From Phreatobacter stygius (GTDB lineage Bacteria; Pseudomonadota; Alphaproteobacteria; Rhizobiales; Phreatobacteraceae), in contig NZ_CP039690.1 in the NCBI RefSeq assembly GCF_005144885.1, positions 2,741,001 to 2,805,000 of the forward strand: DNA of 64,000 nt, read 5' to 3'. The stretch's first letter is position 1, and each line of letters starts with the position of its first letter. The notes below the pieces were generated by a model. The model had not been told where the DNA came from, made no database searches, and saw only the letters and a list, made by a program, of their open reading frames with translations. This document shows positions 45,808 through 54,920 of this stretch, in pieces. The translations under genes and the position numbers were made by a program.

Positions 45808-46554
45808 ATGGCCGCACGTCCGATCGACGATTTCGGAGGCGCCGCCGGCGGCGCATTCGGCGTCGCCGCGCGCGAGCAAGCCTTTCAGGCCGCCTTCCGG
45901 CATTCCCGGCAGGTGCGTCGGCTGCGTGTCGCCGTGCCGCTGGCGGCGAGCCTGATCGTCGTCGTGGTCAGCTTCGTCAGCTGGTGGGATCCGTTGCGCA
46001 TGCTCAACCTGCCGGTCTCGATCGGCGCCCTGTCGCTTTCGGGCTCGAAGGTGACCATGGAGGCGCCGCGCCTGACCGGCTATACCAATGACAACCGGTT
46101 CTACCGCGTCACCGCGATCCGGGCCGAGCACGACATCGCCCATTCCAACGTCGTCGGCCTGTCGGCCATCGATGCCGAGATGGAGCTCGAAGGCGGCGGC
46201 ACGGCGCGGGTGGTCTCGTCGAGCGGCGTGCTGGACACCAAGTCCGGTATTGTCGAACTGACTTCGGCGGTGTCGGTGACGACCTCCAACGGCCAGGCGG
46301 GCCAGGTGACCAGCGCCGTGGTCGACACCCGCACCGGCACGATCACCGCCAAGGGGCCGGTCAATCTGGAGTCGCCGCGCGGCCAGATCGCCGGCGACCG
46401 AATGGAAATCCGCGAGAACGGCAAAGTCATCCTGCTCGAAGGCGCGGTTCGTGGTAATTTCATGCCCGAGCCGCCCGATCCGTCGGTGACCGACTTGAAC
46501 ACCGATACCCCGTCCCCGCCCGCGGCACCCCGCAACGACCCTGCACCACGCTGA
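45808..46554 (+). CDS. lptC: LPS export protein LptC
   Basis: A 248-residue inner-membrane protein of LPS transport. A cytoplasmic N-terminus is followed by one transmembrane helix (LRVAVPLAASLIVVVVSFVSWW, about 40-60) and a periplasmic beta-jellyroll domain (GSKVTMEAPRLTGYTNDNRFYRVTAIRAEHD, TRTGTITAKGPVNLESPRGQIAGDRMEI). The C-terminal tail is Pro/Asp-rich. It bridges LptB2FG and LptA. It heads the lptC-lptA-lptB block, and its start at 45808 follows AAGGAACGACA. Confidence 0.9.
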   Translation: MAARPIDDFGGAAGGAFGVAAREQAFQAAFRHSRQVRRLRVAVPLAASLIVVVVSFVSWWDPLRMLNLPVSIGALSLSGSKVTMEAPRLTGYTNDNRFYRVTAIRAEHDIAHSNVVGLSAIDAEMELEGGGTARVVSSSGVLDTKSGIVELTSAVSVTTSNGQAGQVTSAVVDTRTGTITAKGPVNLESPRGQIAGDRMEIRENGKVILLEGAVRGNFMPEPPDPSVTDLNTDTPSPPAAPRNDPAPR

Positions 46555-46570
46555 TCCGGAGATCGACTTC

Positions 46571-47278
46571 ATGACGCTGGCCGGCCTTGTCCTGCCCCCG
46601 CGCCGCCTCGCGGCCCTTCTTCCGGCGGCGCTTGTCGCCGGCCTTGTCGGCCTGAGCGTCTCGGGCCTGCCCGCGCTTGCCCAACAGGCCGGCAGCCCCT
46701 TTGTCGGCTTCTCGCAGAACCGCGATCAGCCGATCAATTTCGAGGCCGACCGGGCCGAGGTCTTCGACAATGAGAAGAAGGCGATCCTGACCGGCAATGT
46801 CCGGATCCGTCAGGGCGAATCGAATCTGGCCACCGGCCGGCTGGTCATCCTCTACGAGGACAATTCCGGTGGTGGCCGTCCGCCGCAGGGCCGTCCGGCA
46901 GCCATTCCAGGCGCGTCCGGCCAGCCCGGCCAGCAGAATGTCCGCCGCTTCGAGATGCAGGGCGGCGTCATGGTGCAATCCAAGAACCAGAACGCCACCG
47001 CCGAGCGCGGCTCGTTCGACGCCCGCCGCAACGAGGCGATCCTCGAGGGAAATGTCGTCCTGACCCAGTGCGACAACGTGCTGCGCGGCAGCCGGCTGCA
47101 GGCCGACCTGACCGCCAACCGCGTCCGTCTCGACGGCGGCCCGTCGACCGCCGGCCGGGTTTCCGGCGTGCTGTCGAGCTCGAGCGGCGCTCCGGGCGGC
47201 GGCGGCTCCGCCGCCAATCCGGACTGTGCGCCCACCCCGCCGGCACGCACTGCTCCGCAGCGCGCGCCGCGCGGCTGA
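46571..47278 (+). CDS. lptA: LPS transport periplasmic bridge protein LptA
   Basis: A 235-residue periplasmic protein with signal sequence LAALLPAALVAGLVGLSVSG and cleavage near ALAQ. The OstA/LptA jellyroll shows QPINFEADRAEVFDNEKKAILTGNVRIRQGESNLATGRLVILYE and RRNEAILEGNVVLTQCDNVLRGSRLQADL. An insertion rich in Gly, Pro and Gln (SGGGRPPQGRPAAIPGASG, about 98-118) separates the two halves, and the C-terminus is a long Ser/Gly/Pro tail. It carries LPS from LptC to the outer-membrane LptD. It lies 16 bases after lptC. Confidence 0.9.
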   Translation: MTLAGLVLPPRRLAALLPAALVAGLVGLSVSGLPALAQQAGSPFVGFSQNRDQPINFEADRAEVFDNEKKAILTGNVRIRQGESNLATGRLVILYEDNSGGGRPPQGRPAAIPGASGQPGQQNVRRFEMQGGVMVQSKNQNATAERGSFDARRNEAILEGNVVLTQCDNVLRGSRLQADLTANRVRLDGGPSTAGRVSGVLSSSSGAPGGGGSAANPDCAPTPPARTAPQRAPRG

Positions 47279-47300
47279 CGCGCCAGCCGCAGGACAAGGC

Positions 47301-48194
47301 ATGACGGTGCTCGATCGCATGGCAGGACTATTCGGGCGCCGCGCCCCGGCTCAGCCGGCGCCGGCGATCGACGCCGATTGGCTGGTGCGGCAGATGGCCG
47401 ACGAGGTCGCGGCGCTGGAACCGCCAGCGCCCGAACCGGTGATCCAGGATCAGCACGAGCCGCGTTCCGGCGAGGGCGTGCTGGGCGTTCACGGCGTCTG
47501 GAAGACCTATAAGGGCCGGGCCGTGGTGCGCGGGGTCAGCCTCGATGTCCGCCGCGGCGAGGCGGTCGGGCTGCTCGGCCCGAACGGCGCCGGCAAGACC
47601 ACGGTTTTTTACATGATCACCGGCCTGGTGGAGGCCGACAAGGGTCGCACCGAGCTCGACGGCCACGACATCACCGCGTTGCCGATGTATCGCCGCGCCC
47701 GCCTCGGCATTGGCTACCTGCCGCAGGAAGCCTCGATTTTTCGTGGCCTGAATGTCGAGGACAACATTCGCGCCGTGCTCGAGGTGACCGAGCGCGACAA
47801 GAAGAAGCGCGAATACGAACTCGACGAACTGCTCGAGGAATTCAACATCGCCCGGCTGCGCAAGAGCCCGGCCATCGCCTTGTCGGGCGGTGAGCGCCGC
47901 CGCCTGGAAATCGCCCGGGCGCTGGCGACACGGCCGTCCTTCATGCTGCTGGACGAGCCCTTTGCCGGCATCGATCCGATCGCCGTCGGCGATATCCAGA
48001 ACCTGGTGCGCCACCTGAAGGAGCGCGGCATCGGCGTGCTCATCACCGACCACAATGTGCGCGAGACGCTGGGCCTGATCGACCGGGCCTATATCATCCA
48101 TTCCGGTCAGGTCCTGATGGAAGGCACGCCGGACGAGATCGTCTCCAATCCGGATGTCCGCCGGCTCTATCTCGGCGAGGAATTCCGGCTCTGA
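47301..48194 (+). CDS. lptB: LPS export ABC transporter ATP-binding protein LptB
   Basis: A 297-residue ATPase that powers LPS extraction. Walker A GPNGAGKTT, signature LSGGERRRLEIARA, Walker B FMLLDEPFAGIDP and switch ITDHNVRETL are present, as is the C-terminal LptB pattern (GTPDEIVSNPDVRRLYLGEEF). Compared with typical 240-residue LptB it has about 55 extra N-terminal residues (PAPAIDADWLVRQMADEVAAL), an extension that appears in some Hyphomicrobiales. The start at 47301 (ATGACGGTG) is 22 bases after lptA. rpoN follows after 126 bases. Confidence 0.93.
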   Translation: MTVLDRMAGLFGRRAPAQPAPAIDADWLVRQMADEVAALEPPAPEPVIQDQHEPRSGEGVLGVHGVWKTYKGRAVVRGVSLDVRRGEAVGLLGPNGAGKTTVFYMITGLVEADKGRTELDGHDITALPMYRRARLGIGYLPQEASIFRGLNVEDNIRAVLEVTERDKKKREYELDELLEEFNIARLRKSPAIALSGGERRRLEIARALATRPSFMLLDEPFAGIDPIAVGDIQNLVRHLKERGIGVLITDHNVRETLGLIDRAYIIHSGQVLMEGTPDEIVSNPDVRRLYLGEEFRL

Positions 48195-48230
48195 CCGGAC
48201 GATAACCTTACGGAAGCGATTTAACGGATC

Positions 48231-48253
48231 GGTCATGCCTGTTATGGCATGAA
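48231..48253. promoter_or_regulatory. Inverted repeat between lptB and rpoN
   Basis: CATGCC-TGTTAT-GGCATG (48234-48251) is a perfect 6-bp inverted repeat extended by T-A on the outside, 67 bases before the rpoN start. It could be an rpoN operator or an lptB 3' hairpin; there is no T-run. Confidence 0.35.
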
Positions 48254-48320
48254 CCTTGCTAACCGCCCGGCCCCGCTCTATTGAACAGAACGGTCCAACC
48301 CCGCGGCGCCAAGGATCCCG

Positions 48321-49850
48321 ATGGCCCTGTCTGCACGATTAGAGCTCCGCGTCGGCCAGTCGCTGGTCATGACGCCTCAGCTCATGCAGGCCATCAAACT
48401 CCTGCAGCTGTCCAATCTCGATCTTGTCGCCTATGTCGAGGCCGAGCTCGAAAAGAATCCGCTTCTGGAACGGGCCGAACCGGCGCCGGAATCGGTTCCC
48501 GATGCCGAGGCGCCGACCGTGGTGGCCGCGTCGGACGGCGACGCCGAAGCCGGCGACTGGCTCGGCGACACCCTCGACAACAGCCGCACCGCGATCGAGG
48601 AGCGGCTCGGCACCGACATGGAAAACGTCTTCCCGGACGACAAGGGGCCGGAGCTCAAGCACGCCGACGCCGCCTCCGATCCGATGACCTCGTCCTGGTC
48701 GAATGTCGGCTCCGGCGGGCGCGACGAGGACGACTACAATCTCGAAGCCTTTGTCTCGGCCGGCCTGTCGCTGGCCGATCACCTGTCGAACCAGCTGGCA
48801 CTGGCGGTGGAAACGCCACAGGAGCGGCTGATCGGCCAGATGTTGATCGATTCGGTCGATGATGCCGGCTATCTGACGATTTCCACCGACGAGGTTGCCG
48901 ACCGGCTGGGCGCCGAATTGGCTGAGGTGGAGCGTATTCTCGGCCTGATCCAGGCCTTCGAGCCGTCGGGCGTGGCGGCGCGCAATCTGGCCGAATGCCT
49001 GGCGATCCAATTGCGCGACAAGAACCGTTACGACCCGGCCATGCAGGTGCTGGTCGCCCATCTCGACCTGCTCGCCAAGCGCGACTTCCAGGCCTTGAAG
49101 CGGCTCTGCGCGATCGATGACGAGGATATCGCCGACATGGTCGCCGAAATCCGCCGGCTCAACCCGAAGCCCGGCCTCGCCTTCGGTTTCGCGCCGGTCC
49201 AGGCCCTGGTCCCCGATGTCATGGTGCGCGCCGGGCCGGATGGCGGCTGGCTGGTCGAGCTGAACACCGAGACGCTGCCCAAGGTGCTGGTCAACCAGAC
49301 CTATTACGCGCGCATCTCGAAGACCGCCAAATCCGAGACCGACAAGACCTTCCTGGCCGACGCGATGCAGACGGCGACCTGGCTGACCCGCGCGCTCGAC
49401 CAGCGTGCCCGCACCATCCTGAAGGTTGCGACCGAGATCGTCCGCCAGCAGGACGCCTTCTTCGCGCTGGGCGTCCAATATCTCAGGCCGCTCAACCTGA
49501 AGACCATTGCCGACGCCATCAGCATGCACGAATCGACGGTGTCGCGGGTCACCTCGAACAAATCGATCGCCACCAGCCGGGGCATTTTCGAGATGAAGTA
49601 TTTCTTCACCTCGGCGATCGCCAGTTCCGAGGGCGGCGAGAGCCATTCGGCCGAGGCGGTGCGCTTCCGCATCAAGCAGATGATCGACCAGGAGGACGTT
49701 GCCGACGTGCTGTCGGACGACGCCATCATGGACAAGTTGCGCGAATCCGGCATCGACATCGCGCGCCGCACCGTCGCCAAATACCGCGAAGCCCTGCGCA
49801 TTCCCTCGTCGGTGCAGCGCCGCCGCGAGAAACAGGCCATGGCGAGCTAG
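48321..49850 (+). CDS. rpoN: RNA polymerase sigma-54 factor
   Basis: A 509-residue sigma-54. Region I is Gln/Leu-rich (QSLVMTPQLMQAIKLLQLSNLDLVAYVEAELEKNPLLE) and contacts activators. The acidic linker follows (about 60-110). Core-binding and HTH domains include MHESTVSRVTSNKSIATSRGIFEMKYFFTSAI. The C-terminal RpoN box ARRTVAKYRE (about 485-494) contacts the -24 promoter element. Length is standard. It directs transcription of nitrogen, C4-dicarboxylate and other genes with AAA+ activators. In many relatives hpf and ptsN follow; here a 15-bp tandem repeat and a convergent gene follow instead. Confidence 0.97.
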   Translation: MALSARLELRVGQSLVMTPQLMQAIKLLQLSNLDLVAYVEAELEKNPLLERAEPAPESVPDAEAPTVVAASDGDAEAGDWLGDTLDNSRTAIEERLGTDMENVFPDDKGPELKHADAASDPMTSSWSNVGSGGRDEDDYNLEAFVSAGLSLADHLSNQLALAVETPQERLIGQMLIDSVDDAGYLTISTDEVADRLGAELAEVERILGLIQAFEPSGVAARNLAECLAIQLRDKNRYDPAMQVLVAHLDLLAKRDFQALKRLCAIDDEDIADMVAEIRRLNPKPGLAFGFAPVQALVPDVMVRAGPDGGWLVELNTETLPKVLVNQTYYARISKTAKSETDKTFLADAMQTATWLTRALDQRARTILKVATEIVRQQDAFFALGVQYLRPLNLKTIADAISMHESTVSRVTSNKSIATSRGIFEMKYFFTSAIASSEGGESHSAEAVRFRIKQMIDQEDVADVLSDDAIMDKLRESGIDIARRTVAKYREALRIPSSVQRRREKQAMAS

Positions 49851-49867
49851 ATTTCAGCGACCCCAGG

Positions 49868-49927
49868 CCTGTTCCAAGTTTCCCTGTTCCAAGTTTCCCT
49901 GTTCCAAGTTTGCCTGTTCCGGATTTG
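49868..49927. repeat. Four-copy 15-bp tandem repeat downstream of rpoN
   Basis: Four head-to-tail units of CCTGTTCCAAGTTTC (49868-49882, 49883-49897, 49898-49912 with final G, 49913-49927 diverged as CCTGTTCCGGATTTG). The third differs by one base, the fourth by several. It begins 18 bases after the rpoN stop and ends 6 bases before the stop of the convergent binding-protein gene. The unit is a multiple of three but lies outside any supported gene. Confidence 0.9.
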
Positions 49928-49933
49928 CCCGGA

Positions 49934-51151
49934 TCAGGACCGGCGGGCGAGCGGGCACTCGCTCTCCTCGACCGGCTTGATCATGTCGCCGGCCGCGATG
50001 GTGGCGCGGACATGCATGAGATCCCAGGCGCCGCGCGATTCCGCGGGGGTTTTCACCTCCACCAGCAGCATGTCGCGCATCAGCCGGCCATCCGCCCGCA
50101 GCCGGGCATTGGCGGTCATGAAATCATTGACCGGCAGTTCCTTCATCTGGGCCATGACCCGGTCGCCGGCATCGGTGCCGGAGGCTTCCACGCTTTTCAG
50201 GTAGTGCAGCACGGCACTGTAGACGGCGGCCTGGGCATGGGTGGGCGGCCGGCCCATGCGCGCCTCGAAGCGGCGGGCGAAGGCCCGGCTCGGGTCGTCG
50301 CGGTCCCAGTAATAGCCGGCGAGGAAAGTGGTGCCCTGCGACAGGTCGAGGCCGATGGCCTTGACGTTGACGATGGTGAAGATCGGCACCGCCAGCTTCA
50401 CGCCGTTGCGCATCATGCCGAATTCGGCGGCCTGCTTGATGGCGCCGGTGGTGTCGGCGCCGGCATTGAGCAGCGCCAGCACCTGCAGGTTCGCGCCGGC
50501 GCCCTGGAACAGGAACGAGCCGAAGTCCATGGTGTTCAGCGGGTGACGCACGGAACCGACCACTTCGCCGCCGCGCTGGCGCAGCGTATCGGTCATGTCG
50601 CGCTGCATGGCGTGGCCGAAGGCGTAGTCCGCGGTCAACAGGAACCAGCGGCGGTGCCGCTCGCTGAGGAGCGCGGTCGCCAGCCCCTTGGCCAGCGCAT
50701 GGGTGTCGTAGAGCCAGAGCGCGCTGTTCGGCGTGCAGGCCTTGCCGACCAGATCGACATTGCCGCTGCCGACGTGAACCACGACCTTGTTGGCCTGGCG
50801 GATCGTGTCCTGGATGGCAAGCGACACGCCGGAATTGGCGATGTCGAAAAAGGCATCGGCGCGATCGCCGTCGATCATCCGCTTCACCAGCGTGGCGGCC
50901 AGGTCGACCTTGTTCTGGTGATCGGCGCCGACGACCTGGATCGGCTTGCCGGCCACGGTCCGGCCGAAATCCTCGACCGCCAGTTCGGCGGCGACGACCG
51001 AGCCGCGGCCGGAGGTGTCGCTATAGGCCGACGACTGGTCGTTCAGCACGACCAGCCTGACGGCGTCGTCGGAAATCTGCGCCTTGGCCGGTGCCGCGGC
51101 CGCAAGCCACAGGAATGCCCCGGCGCACAGGCCGGCGATCTTCGACATCAT
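49934..51151 (-). CDS. ABC transporter substrate-binding protein (branched-chain amino-acid/amide type)
   Basis: A 405-residue periplasmic type I binding protein of the LivJ family. Signal peptide SKIAGLCAGAFLWLAAAAPAKA, then VRLVVLNDQSSAYSDTSGRGSVVAAELAVEDFG, KVDLAATLVKRMIDGDRADAFFD, FLLTADYAFGHAMQRDMTDTL and FLAGYYWDRDDPSRAFARRFEARMG. The start at 51151 follows GGGGAGAACACC. No matching permease or ATPase genes are adjacent in the window, so the rest of the transporter must be elsewhere. Its neighbour upstream is a CoA ligase, so it may bind an aromatic or fatty acid rather than an amino acid, as known for some members (inference). Confidence 0.9.
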   Translation of the reverse strand: MMSKIAGLCAGAFLWLAAAAPAKAQISDDAVRLVVLNDQSSAYSDTSGRGSVVAAELAVEDFGRTVAGKPIQVVGADHQNKVDLAATLVKRMIDGDRADAFFDIANSGVSLAIQDTIRQANKVVVHVGSGNVDLVGKACTPNSALWLYDTHALAKGLATALLSERHRRWFLLTADYAFGHAMQRDMTDTLRQRGGEVVGSVRHPLNTMDFGSFLFQGAGANLQVLALLNAGADTTGAIKQAAEFGMMRNGVKLAVPIFTIVNVKAIGLDLSQGTTFLAGYYWDRDDPSRAFARRFEARMGRPPTHAQAAVYSAVLHYLKSVEASGTDAGDRVMAQMKELPVNDFMTANARLRADGRLMRDMLLVEVKTPAESRGAWDLMHVRATIAAGDMIKPVEESECPLARRS

Positions 51152-51241
51152 GGTGTTCTCCCCGGAGTTCATCGTGTCGGTGTGTCTGTGATGGCGACGG
51201 CGACCTGCGCCGGGCGCCGGGTTCCTTGCCGTCGGCAGCCG

Positions 51242-52783
51242 TCAACGGCCGGCAGCGGCCGCGAGGTAGCGATCGCGCAGGTGTCGCTTCACCAGCTTGC
51301 CGGTGGGCGTGCGCGGCAACTCCGCTTCGAAATCGATGCTGCGCGGGCATTTGAGCGCCGACAGCCGGCCACGGCAGTAGGCGATCAGCGCCGCCTCCAG
51401 CGCCGGGCCGGCGCGCGCCATGTCGCGCGGCTGGACGACGGCCTTCACTTCCTCGCCCATCTCGGCGTTGGGAATGCCGAACACCGCGACGTCGGCCACG
51501 TCAGGATGGCTGATCAGCGCGTCCTCGGCCTCCTGCGGATAGATGTTCACCCCGCCGGAAATGATCATGTAGGCCTTGCGGTCGGTCAGGTAGAGGAAGC
51601 CGTCCGCGTCGAGGTGGCCGATGTCGCCGAGCGTCGACCAGCCCTTGTCGTTATAGGCGTCTTCGGTCTTTTTCGGATCGTTGTGATAGGTGAACGGCAG
51701 GCTGTCGGCGAAATAGACCGCGCCGGTCTCGCCGACCGGCAGTTCCTCACCATCCGCGTCGACGATCTTCAGCGTGCCGAGCACCGAGCGTCCGACCGTA
51801 CCGCGGTGGCCGAGCCAGTCCTGCGCGGTCGCAACCGTGACGCCGTTGGCTTCGGTGCCGGCGTAATATTCGACCAGGATCGGCCCCCACCAGTCGAGCA
51901 TGGCCGCCTTGACCTCGACCGGGCAGGGGGCGGCGGCATGGACGGCGCCACGCAGCGACGTCACGTCGTAGCGTCGACGCACCGCCTCCGGCAGCTTCAG
52001 CATGCGCACGAACATGGTCGGCACGAGCTGTGAATGGGTTGCCCGGCAGGTTTCCACCAGGCGCAGGAATTCCTCGGCGTCGAACTTCTCCATGATCACC
52101 GAGGTGCCGCCAAGCGCTGCCGACATCATGTTGAAGCGCAGCGGAGCGGCATGGTAGAGCGGCGCCGGCGACAGGTAGATGCTGCCCGCATTCATCCCGC
52201 ACAGGTCCTGGCACAGCACTTTCAGCAACGGACTGAGCTGGCTGATCGGCTGGTGCCGGAACGGCTGCTTCACGCCCTTGGGCCGGCCGGTCGTGCCGGA
52301 GGAATAGAGCATGTCGAAGCCGCCGGTCTCATCGCCGACCGGCGCCGTCGGCCGCCGGTCCCGCTCCATCTCCCACGACCTGAATCCGGAGCGGCTGCCG
52401 CCGGCGATGAACCGGCCGAGCCCGGCGTCGTCCTGAAGGCCCACGGCCTGATCGGCGGTCGCCGGCGTCACGATCAGCGCCTTGGCGCCGCAATCCCTGA
52501 CGATATAGGCGATCTCGTCCGCCGTGAGGTAGCGGCTGATCGCCGTGTAATAGACGCCGGAGCGCTGCGCCGCCCAGCAGATCTCCATGAAGGCGAGACA
52601 GTTCTCCATGATCAGGGCGATGTGGTCGCCGGGCGCCAGGCCCAGATCGCGGAACAGATGGGCTCCCTGGTTCGAACGGTCGTCCAGGGTGCGGTAGTTC
52701 AGGCTCTCGCCCGATCCGGCCATGCGATAGGCGATCTTGTCCGGCTGGCTGCGGGCGTGGAACGACGGATGGGTCTCACTCAC
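51242..52783 (-). CDS. AMP-forming acyl-CoA synthetase (CoA ligase)
   Basis: A 513-residue member of the ANL superfamily. The AMP-binding P-loop is YSSGTTGRPKGVKQPF, followed by SPAPLYHAAPLRFNMM, VEYYAGTEANGVTV (A5 motif), GWSTLGDIGHLDADGFLYLTDRKAYMIISGGVNIYPQE (A7-A8) and the catalytic Lys in RTPTGKLVKRHLRDRY (A10). It activates a carboxylic acid to its CoA thioester. A GTG start at 52783 is preceded by GGAGGAAACAGACC, a clear ribosome site; the frame continues upstream without one. It is 115 bases downstream of the acyl-CoA dehydrogenase gene and in line with it, suggesting one pathway. Substrate chain type is unknown. Confidence 0.92.
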   Translation of the reverse strand: MSETHPSFHARSQPDKIAYRMAGSGESLNYRTLDDRSNQGAHLFRDLGLAPGDHIALIMENCLAFMEICWAAQRSGVYYTAISRYLTADEIAYIVRDCGAKALIVTPATADQAVGLQDDAGLGRFIAGGSRSGFRSWEMERDRRPTAPVGDETGGFDMLYSSGTTGRPKGVKQPFRHQPISQLSPLLKVLCQDLCGMNAGSIYLSPAPLYHAAPLRFNMMSAALGGTSVIMEKFDAEEFLRLVETCRATHSQLVPTMFVRMLKLPEAVRRRYDVTSLRGAVHAAAPCPVEVKAAMLDWWGPILVEYYAGTEANGVTVATAQDWLGHRGTVGRSVLGTLKIVDADGEELPVGETGAVYFADSLPFTYHNDPKKTEDAYNDKGWSTLGDIGHLDADGFLYLTDRKAYMIISGGVNIYPQEAEDALISHPDVADVAVFGIPNAEMGEEVKAVVQPRDMARAGPALEAALIAYCRGRLSALKCPRSIDFEAELPRTPTGKLVKRHLRDRYLAAAAGR

Positions 52784-52898
52784 GGTCTGTTTCCTCCGGG
52801 CAATGGCGGCTTGGTGCCGCTCTTTCGCTTGGGTTCTCGATGTCTGCCGAAACGGCGCGGCCATGGCCGCGCCGGCTGCGCGTCAGGCGGTCTGCAAG

Positions 52899-54095
52899 TC
52901 AGGCGGTCTGGGTTTGGCGCCAGTCGCGCTTGATCTTCTTGGCGAGCGACCATTTGTGCACTTCGGTCGGGCCGTCATAGATGCGGAAGGCGCGGATCTC
53001 GCGAAACACCTGCTCGACGATCGTGTCGCCCGAGACGCCGGCGCCGCCCATCACCTGGACGCAGCGGTCGGCCACCCGCATCAGCGCCTCCGAGACCGCC
53101 ACCTTGGCCATCGAGCTTTCCGCCGTGCCGAGCGAACCGCCGTCGAGCACGCCGGCGCACCAGTCGATCATCAGCTCCGCCTGTTTCAGGTCGATGAGGT
53201 TTTCCGCCAGCATGAAACCGACGCCCTCATGGTCGACGAGAACCTTGCCGAAGGCCTCCCGACGGCAGGCATAATCGGTGGCGATCTCATTGGCGCGAAT
53301 GCAGGCGCCGAGCCAGCGCATGCAATGCGACAGCCGCGCCGGCGACAGGCGCACCTGGGCATATTTGAAACCCTCGCCGCTGGCGCCGAGCATCTGGTCG
53401 GCCGGCACGCGCAAGCCCTCGATCGCGACTATCGCATGGCCGCCGGGCATGGAGTTGTCGATGGTGTCGAGCACCCGCTCGATGCGGATCGCCGGATCCG
53501 GCAGGTCGACCAGGAACATGCAGGCGCCATCGTCGGACCTGGCCATGACGATGCCGACCTTGGCGCCCTCCGCCCCGGTGATGAAGGCCTTGCGGCCGTC
53601 GATGACCCAATGGTTGCCGTCCAGCCGGCAGAGCGTCTTCATCATGGACGGGTCGGAGCCGGCGCCGCCCTCCAGCGCCGGCTCGGTCATGAAGAAGGCC
53701 GAACGGGCATGCCCTTCGACCAGGGGCGCGAGGAAACGTTGCTTCTGCGCCTCGCTGCCGACCTTGCCGAGCAGGTACATATTGCCTTCGTCGGGGGCCG
53801 CGGTGTTGCAGGCGATCGGCCCGAGCGGCGAGAGCCCGCTCATGCGCAGCACCACCGCCGTCTCGCGCTGGCTGAGGTGGCCGCCGTCGGGCAGGATATG
53901 CGGCGTCAGGACGCCGGCCGCCCGCGCCTTGTCGCGCAGCTCCGCCACCAGCTCCTCGGCGGGGCCATGGGGGCCGCAACGACGATCGCGCTCGTAGGGC
54001 GCGACGACGCCGCGGACGAAGGCCTCGACCCGTTCCGCGATGGCCGCGGCGCGCTCGGACACCATGCCGGCCTCTTGCCCCGACGCTGCGCTCAT
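52899..54095 (-). CDS. Acyl-CoA dehydrogenase
   Basis: A 398-residue FAD-dependent acyl-CoA dehydrogenase. N-terminal helical domain, then FFMTEPALEGGAGSDPSMMKT (FAD/substrate loop), WVIDGRKAFITGAEGAKVGIVMARSDDG (middle beta domain), and C-terminal helices LADNLIDLKQAEL-like segment (seen as AENLIDLKQAELMIDW), QVMGGAGVSGDTIVEQVFREIRAFRIYDGPTEVHKWSLAKKI. The EVHKWSLA end is typical of the branch that acts on bulky or branched acyl-CoAs. The ATG at 54095 overlaps the stop of the SDR gene (ATGA). The longer frame upstream is an SDR shadow. Confidence 0.93.
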   Translation of the reverse strand: MSAASGQEAGMVSERAAAIAERVEAFVRGVVAPYERDRRCGPHGPAEELVAELRDKARAAGVLTPHILPDGGHLSQRETAVVLRMSGLSPLGPIACNTAAPDEGNMYLLGKVGSEAQKQRFLAPLVEGHARSAFFMTEPALEGGAGSDPSMMKTLCRLDGNHWVIDGRKAFITGAEGAKVGIVMARSDDGACMFLVDLPDPAIRIERVLDTIDNSMPGGHAIVAIEGLRVPADQMLGASGEGFKYAQVRLSPARLSHCMRWLGACIRANEIATDYACRREAFGKVLVDHEGVGFMLAENLIDLKQAELMIDWCAGVLDGGSLGTAESSMAKVAVSEALMRVADRCVQVMGGAGVSGDTIVEQVFREIRAFRIYDGPTEVHKWSLAKKIKRDWRQTQTA

Positions 54096-54853
54096 TTCGC
54101 GGCCATGCGGATGGCGCCGTCGAGACGAATGGTCTCGCCGTTCAGCATCGGATTGGCGATGATCGATTCGACCATCTGGGCATATTCGTCGGGATGGCCG
54201 AGCCGGGCCGGGAACGGCACCTGCCGGCCGAGCGAATCCTGCGCTTCCTGCGGCAGCGAGGCCAGCAGAGGGGTGAGGAACAGGCCGGGCGCAATGGTGA
54301 CCACCCGGATGCCGTAGCGGGCGAGTTCGCGCGCGATCGGCAACGTCATGCCGACGATCCCGCCCTTTGAGGCGGCATAGGCCGCCTGCCCGATCTGGCC
54401 GTCGAAGGCGGCGACGCTCGCCGTGTTGACGACGACGCCGCGCTCTTCTCCCACCGGCTCGGCGGTCGCCAGGCGCGCGGCGAATTTGGACAGCACGTTG
54501 AACGTGCCGGAGAGATTGATGGCGACGATCTTGCTGAAGTCGCCGAGCGGCAGCGCCGAGCCGTCCCGGTTGATGACCTTGGCCGGCGGCCCGATGCCGG
54601 CGCAATTGACCAGGATGCGGGCCTTGCCGTGAAGCCCCTCGGCCTCGGCGAGGCCTGCGTCCACCGCCGCTTCGTCGACCACGTTCACCTTGACGAAATG
54701 GCCACCGGTCTCGCGGGCCTTCTCGCGGCCGAGATCCTCGTTCAGGTCGAAGATCGTCACCTTGGCGCCGGCCCGCGCCAGCCGCGAGGCGGTCGCGCCG
54801 CCAAGGCCCGAAGCTCCGCCCGTGACGATCGCCGCAATCCCTTTTGCATCCAT
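54092..54853 (-). CDS. Short-chain dehydrogenase (3-hydroxyacyl-CoA dehydrogenase type)
   Basis: A 253-residue SDR of the classical type. NAD-binding motif TGGASGLGGATASRLARAGAKV (about 11-32), NAG-like motif VNCAGIGPP, catalytic Ser in NTASVAAFDGQIGQAAYAASKGG with Tyr/Lys in YAASK. Sequence resembles 3-hydroxyacyl-CoA dehydrogenase (type II) and 2-methyl-3-hydroxybutyryl-CoA dehydrogenase proteins. The start at 54853 is preceded by AAGGGAAGTTGGCC. It is first in the SDR - acyl-CoA dehydrogenase - CoA ligase series, an acyl-CoA oxidation module whose hydratase and thiolase are not in the window. Confidence 0.9.
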   Translation of the reverse strand: MDAKGIAAIVTGGASGLGGATASRLARAGAKVTIFDLNEDLGREKARETGGHFVKVNVVDEAAVDAGLAEAEGLHGKARILVNCAGIGPPAKVINRDGSALPLGDFSKIVAINLSGTFNVLSKFAARLATAEPVGEERGVVVNTASVAAFDGQIGQAAYAASKGGIVGMTLPIARELARYGIRVVTIAPGLFLTPLLASLPQEAQDSLGRQVPFPARLGHPDEYAQMVESIIANPMLNGETIRLDGAIRMAAK

Positions 54854-54920
54854 GGCCAACTTCCCTTGTCGCTCGGCAGCCGTCGAAACGGACGATTGCA
54901 AAACCAGTCCGTAGAATATC

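Noticed and set aside
49868-49927. Possible CRISPR array at the tandem repeat after rpoN
   Set aside because: Units are contiguous 15-mers with no spacers and no cas genes are nearby.
49910-52033. A 707-codon plus-strand frame over the binding-protein and CoA-ligase genes
   Set aside because: It is a shadow of the minus-strand genes with confirmed motifs; no ribosome site or domain was seen.
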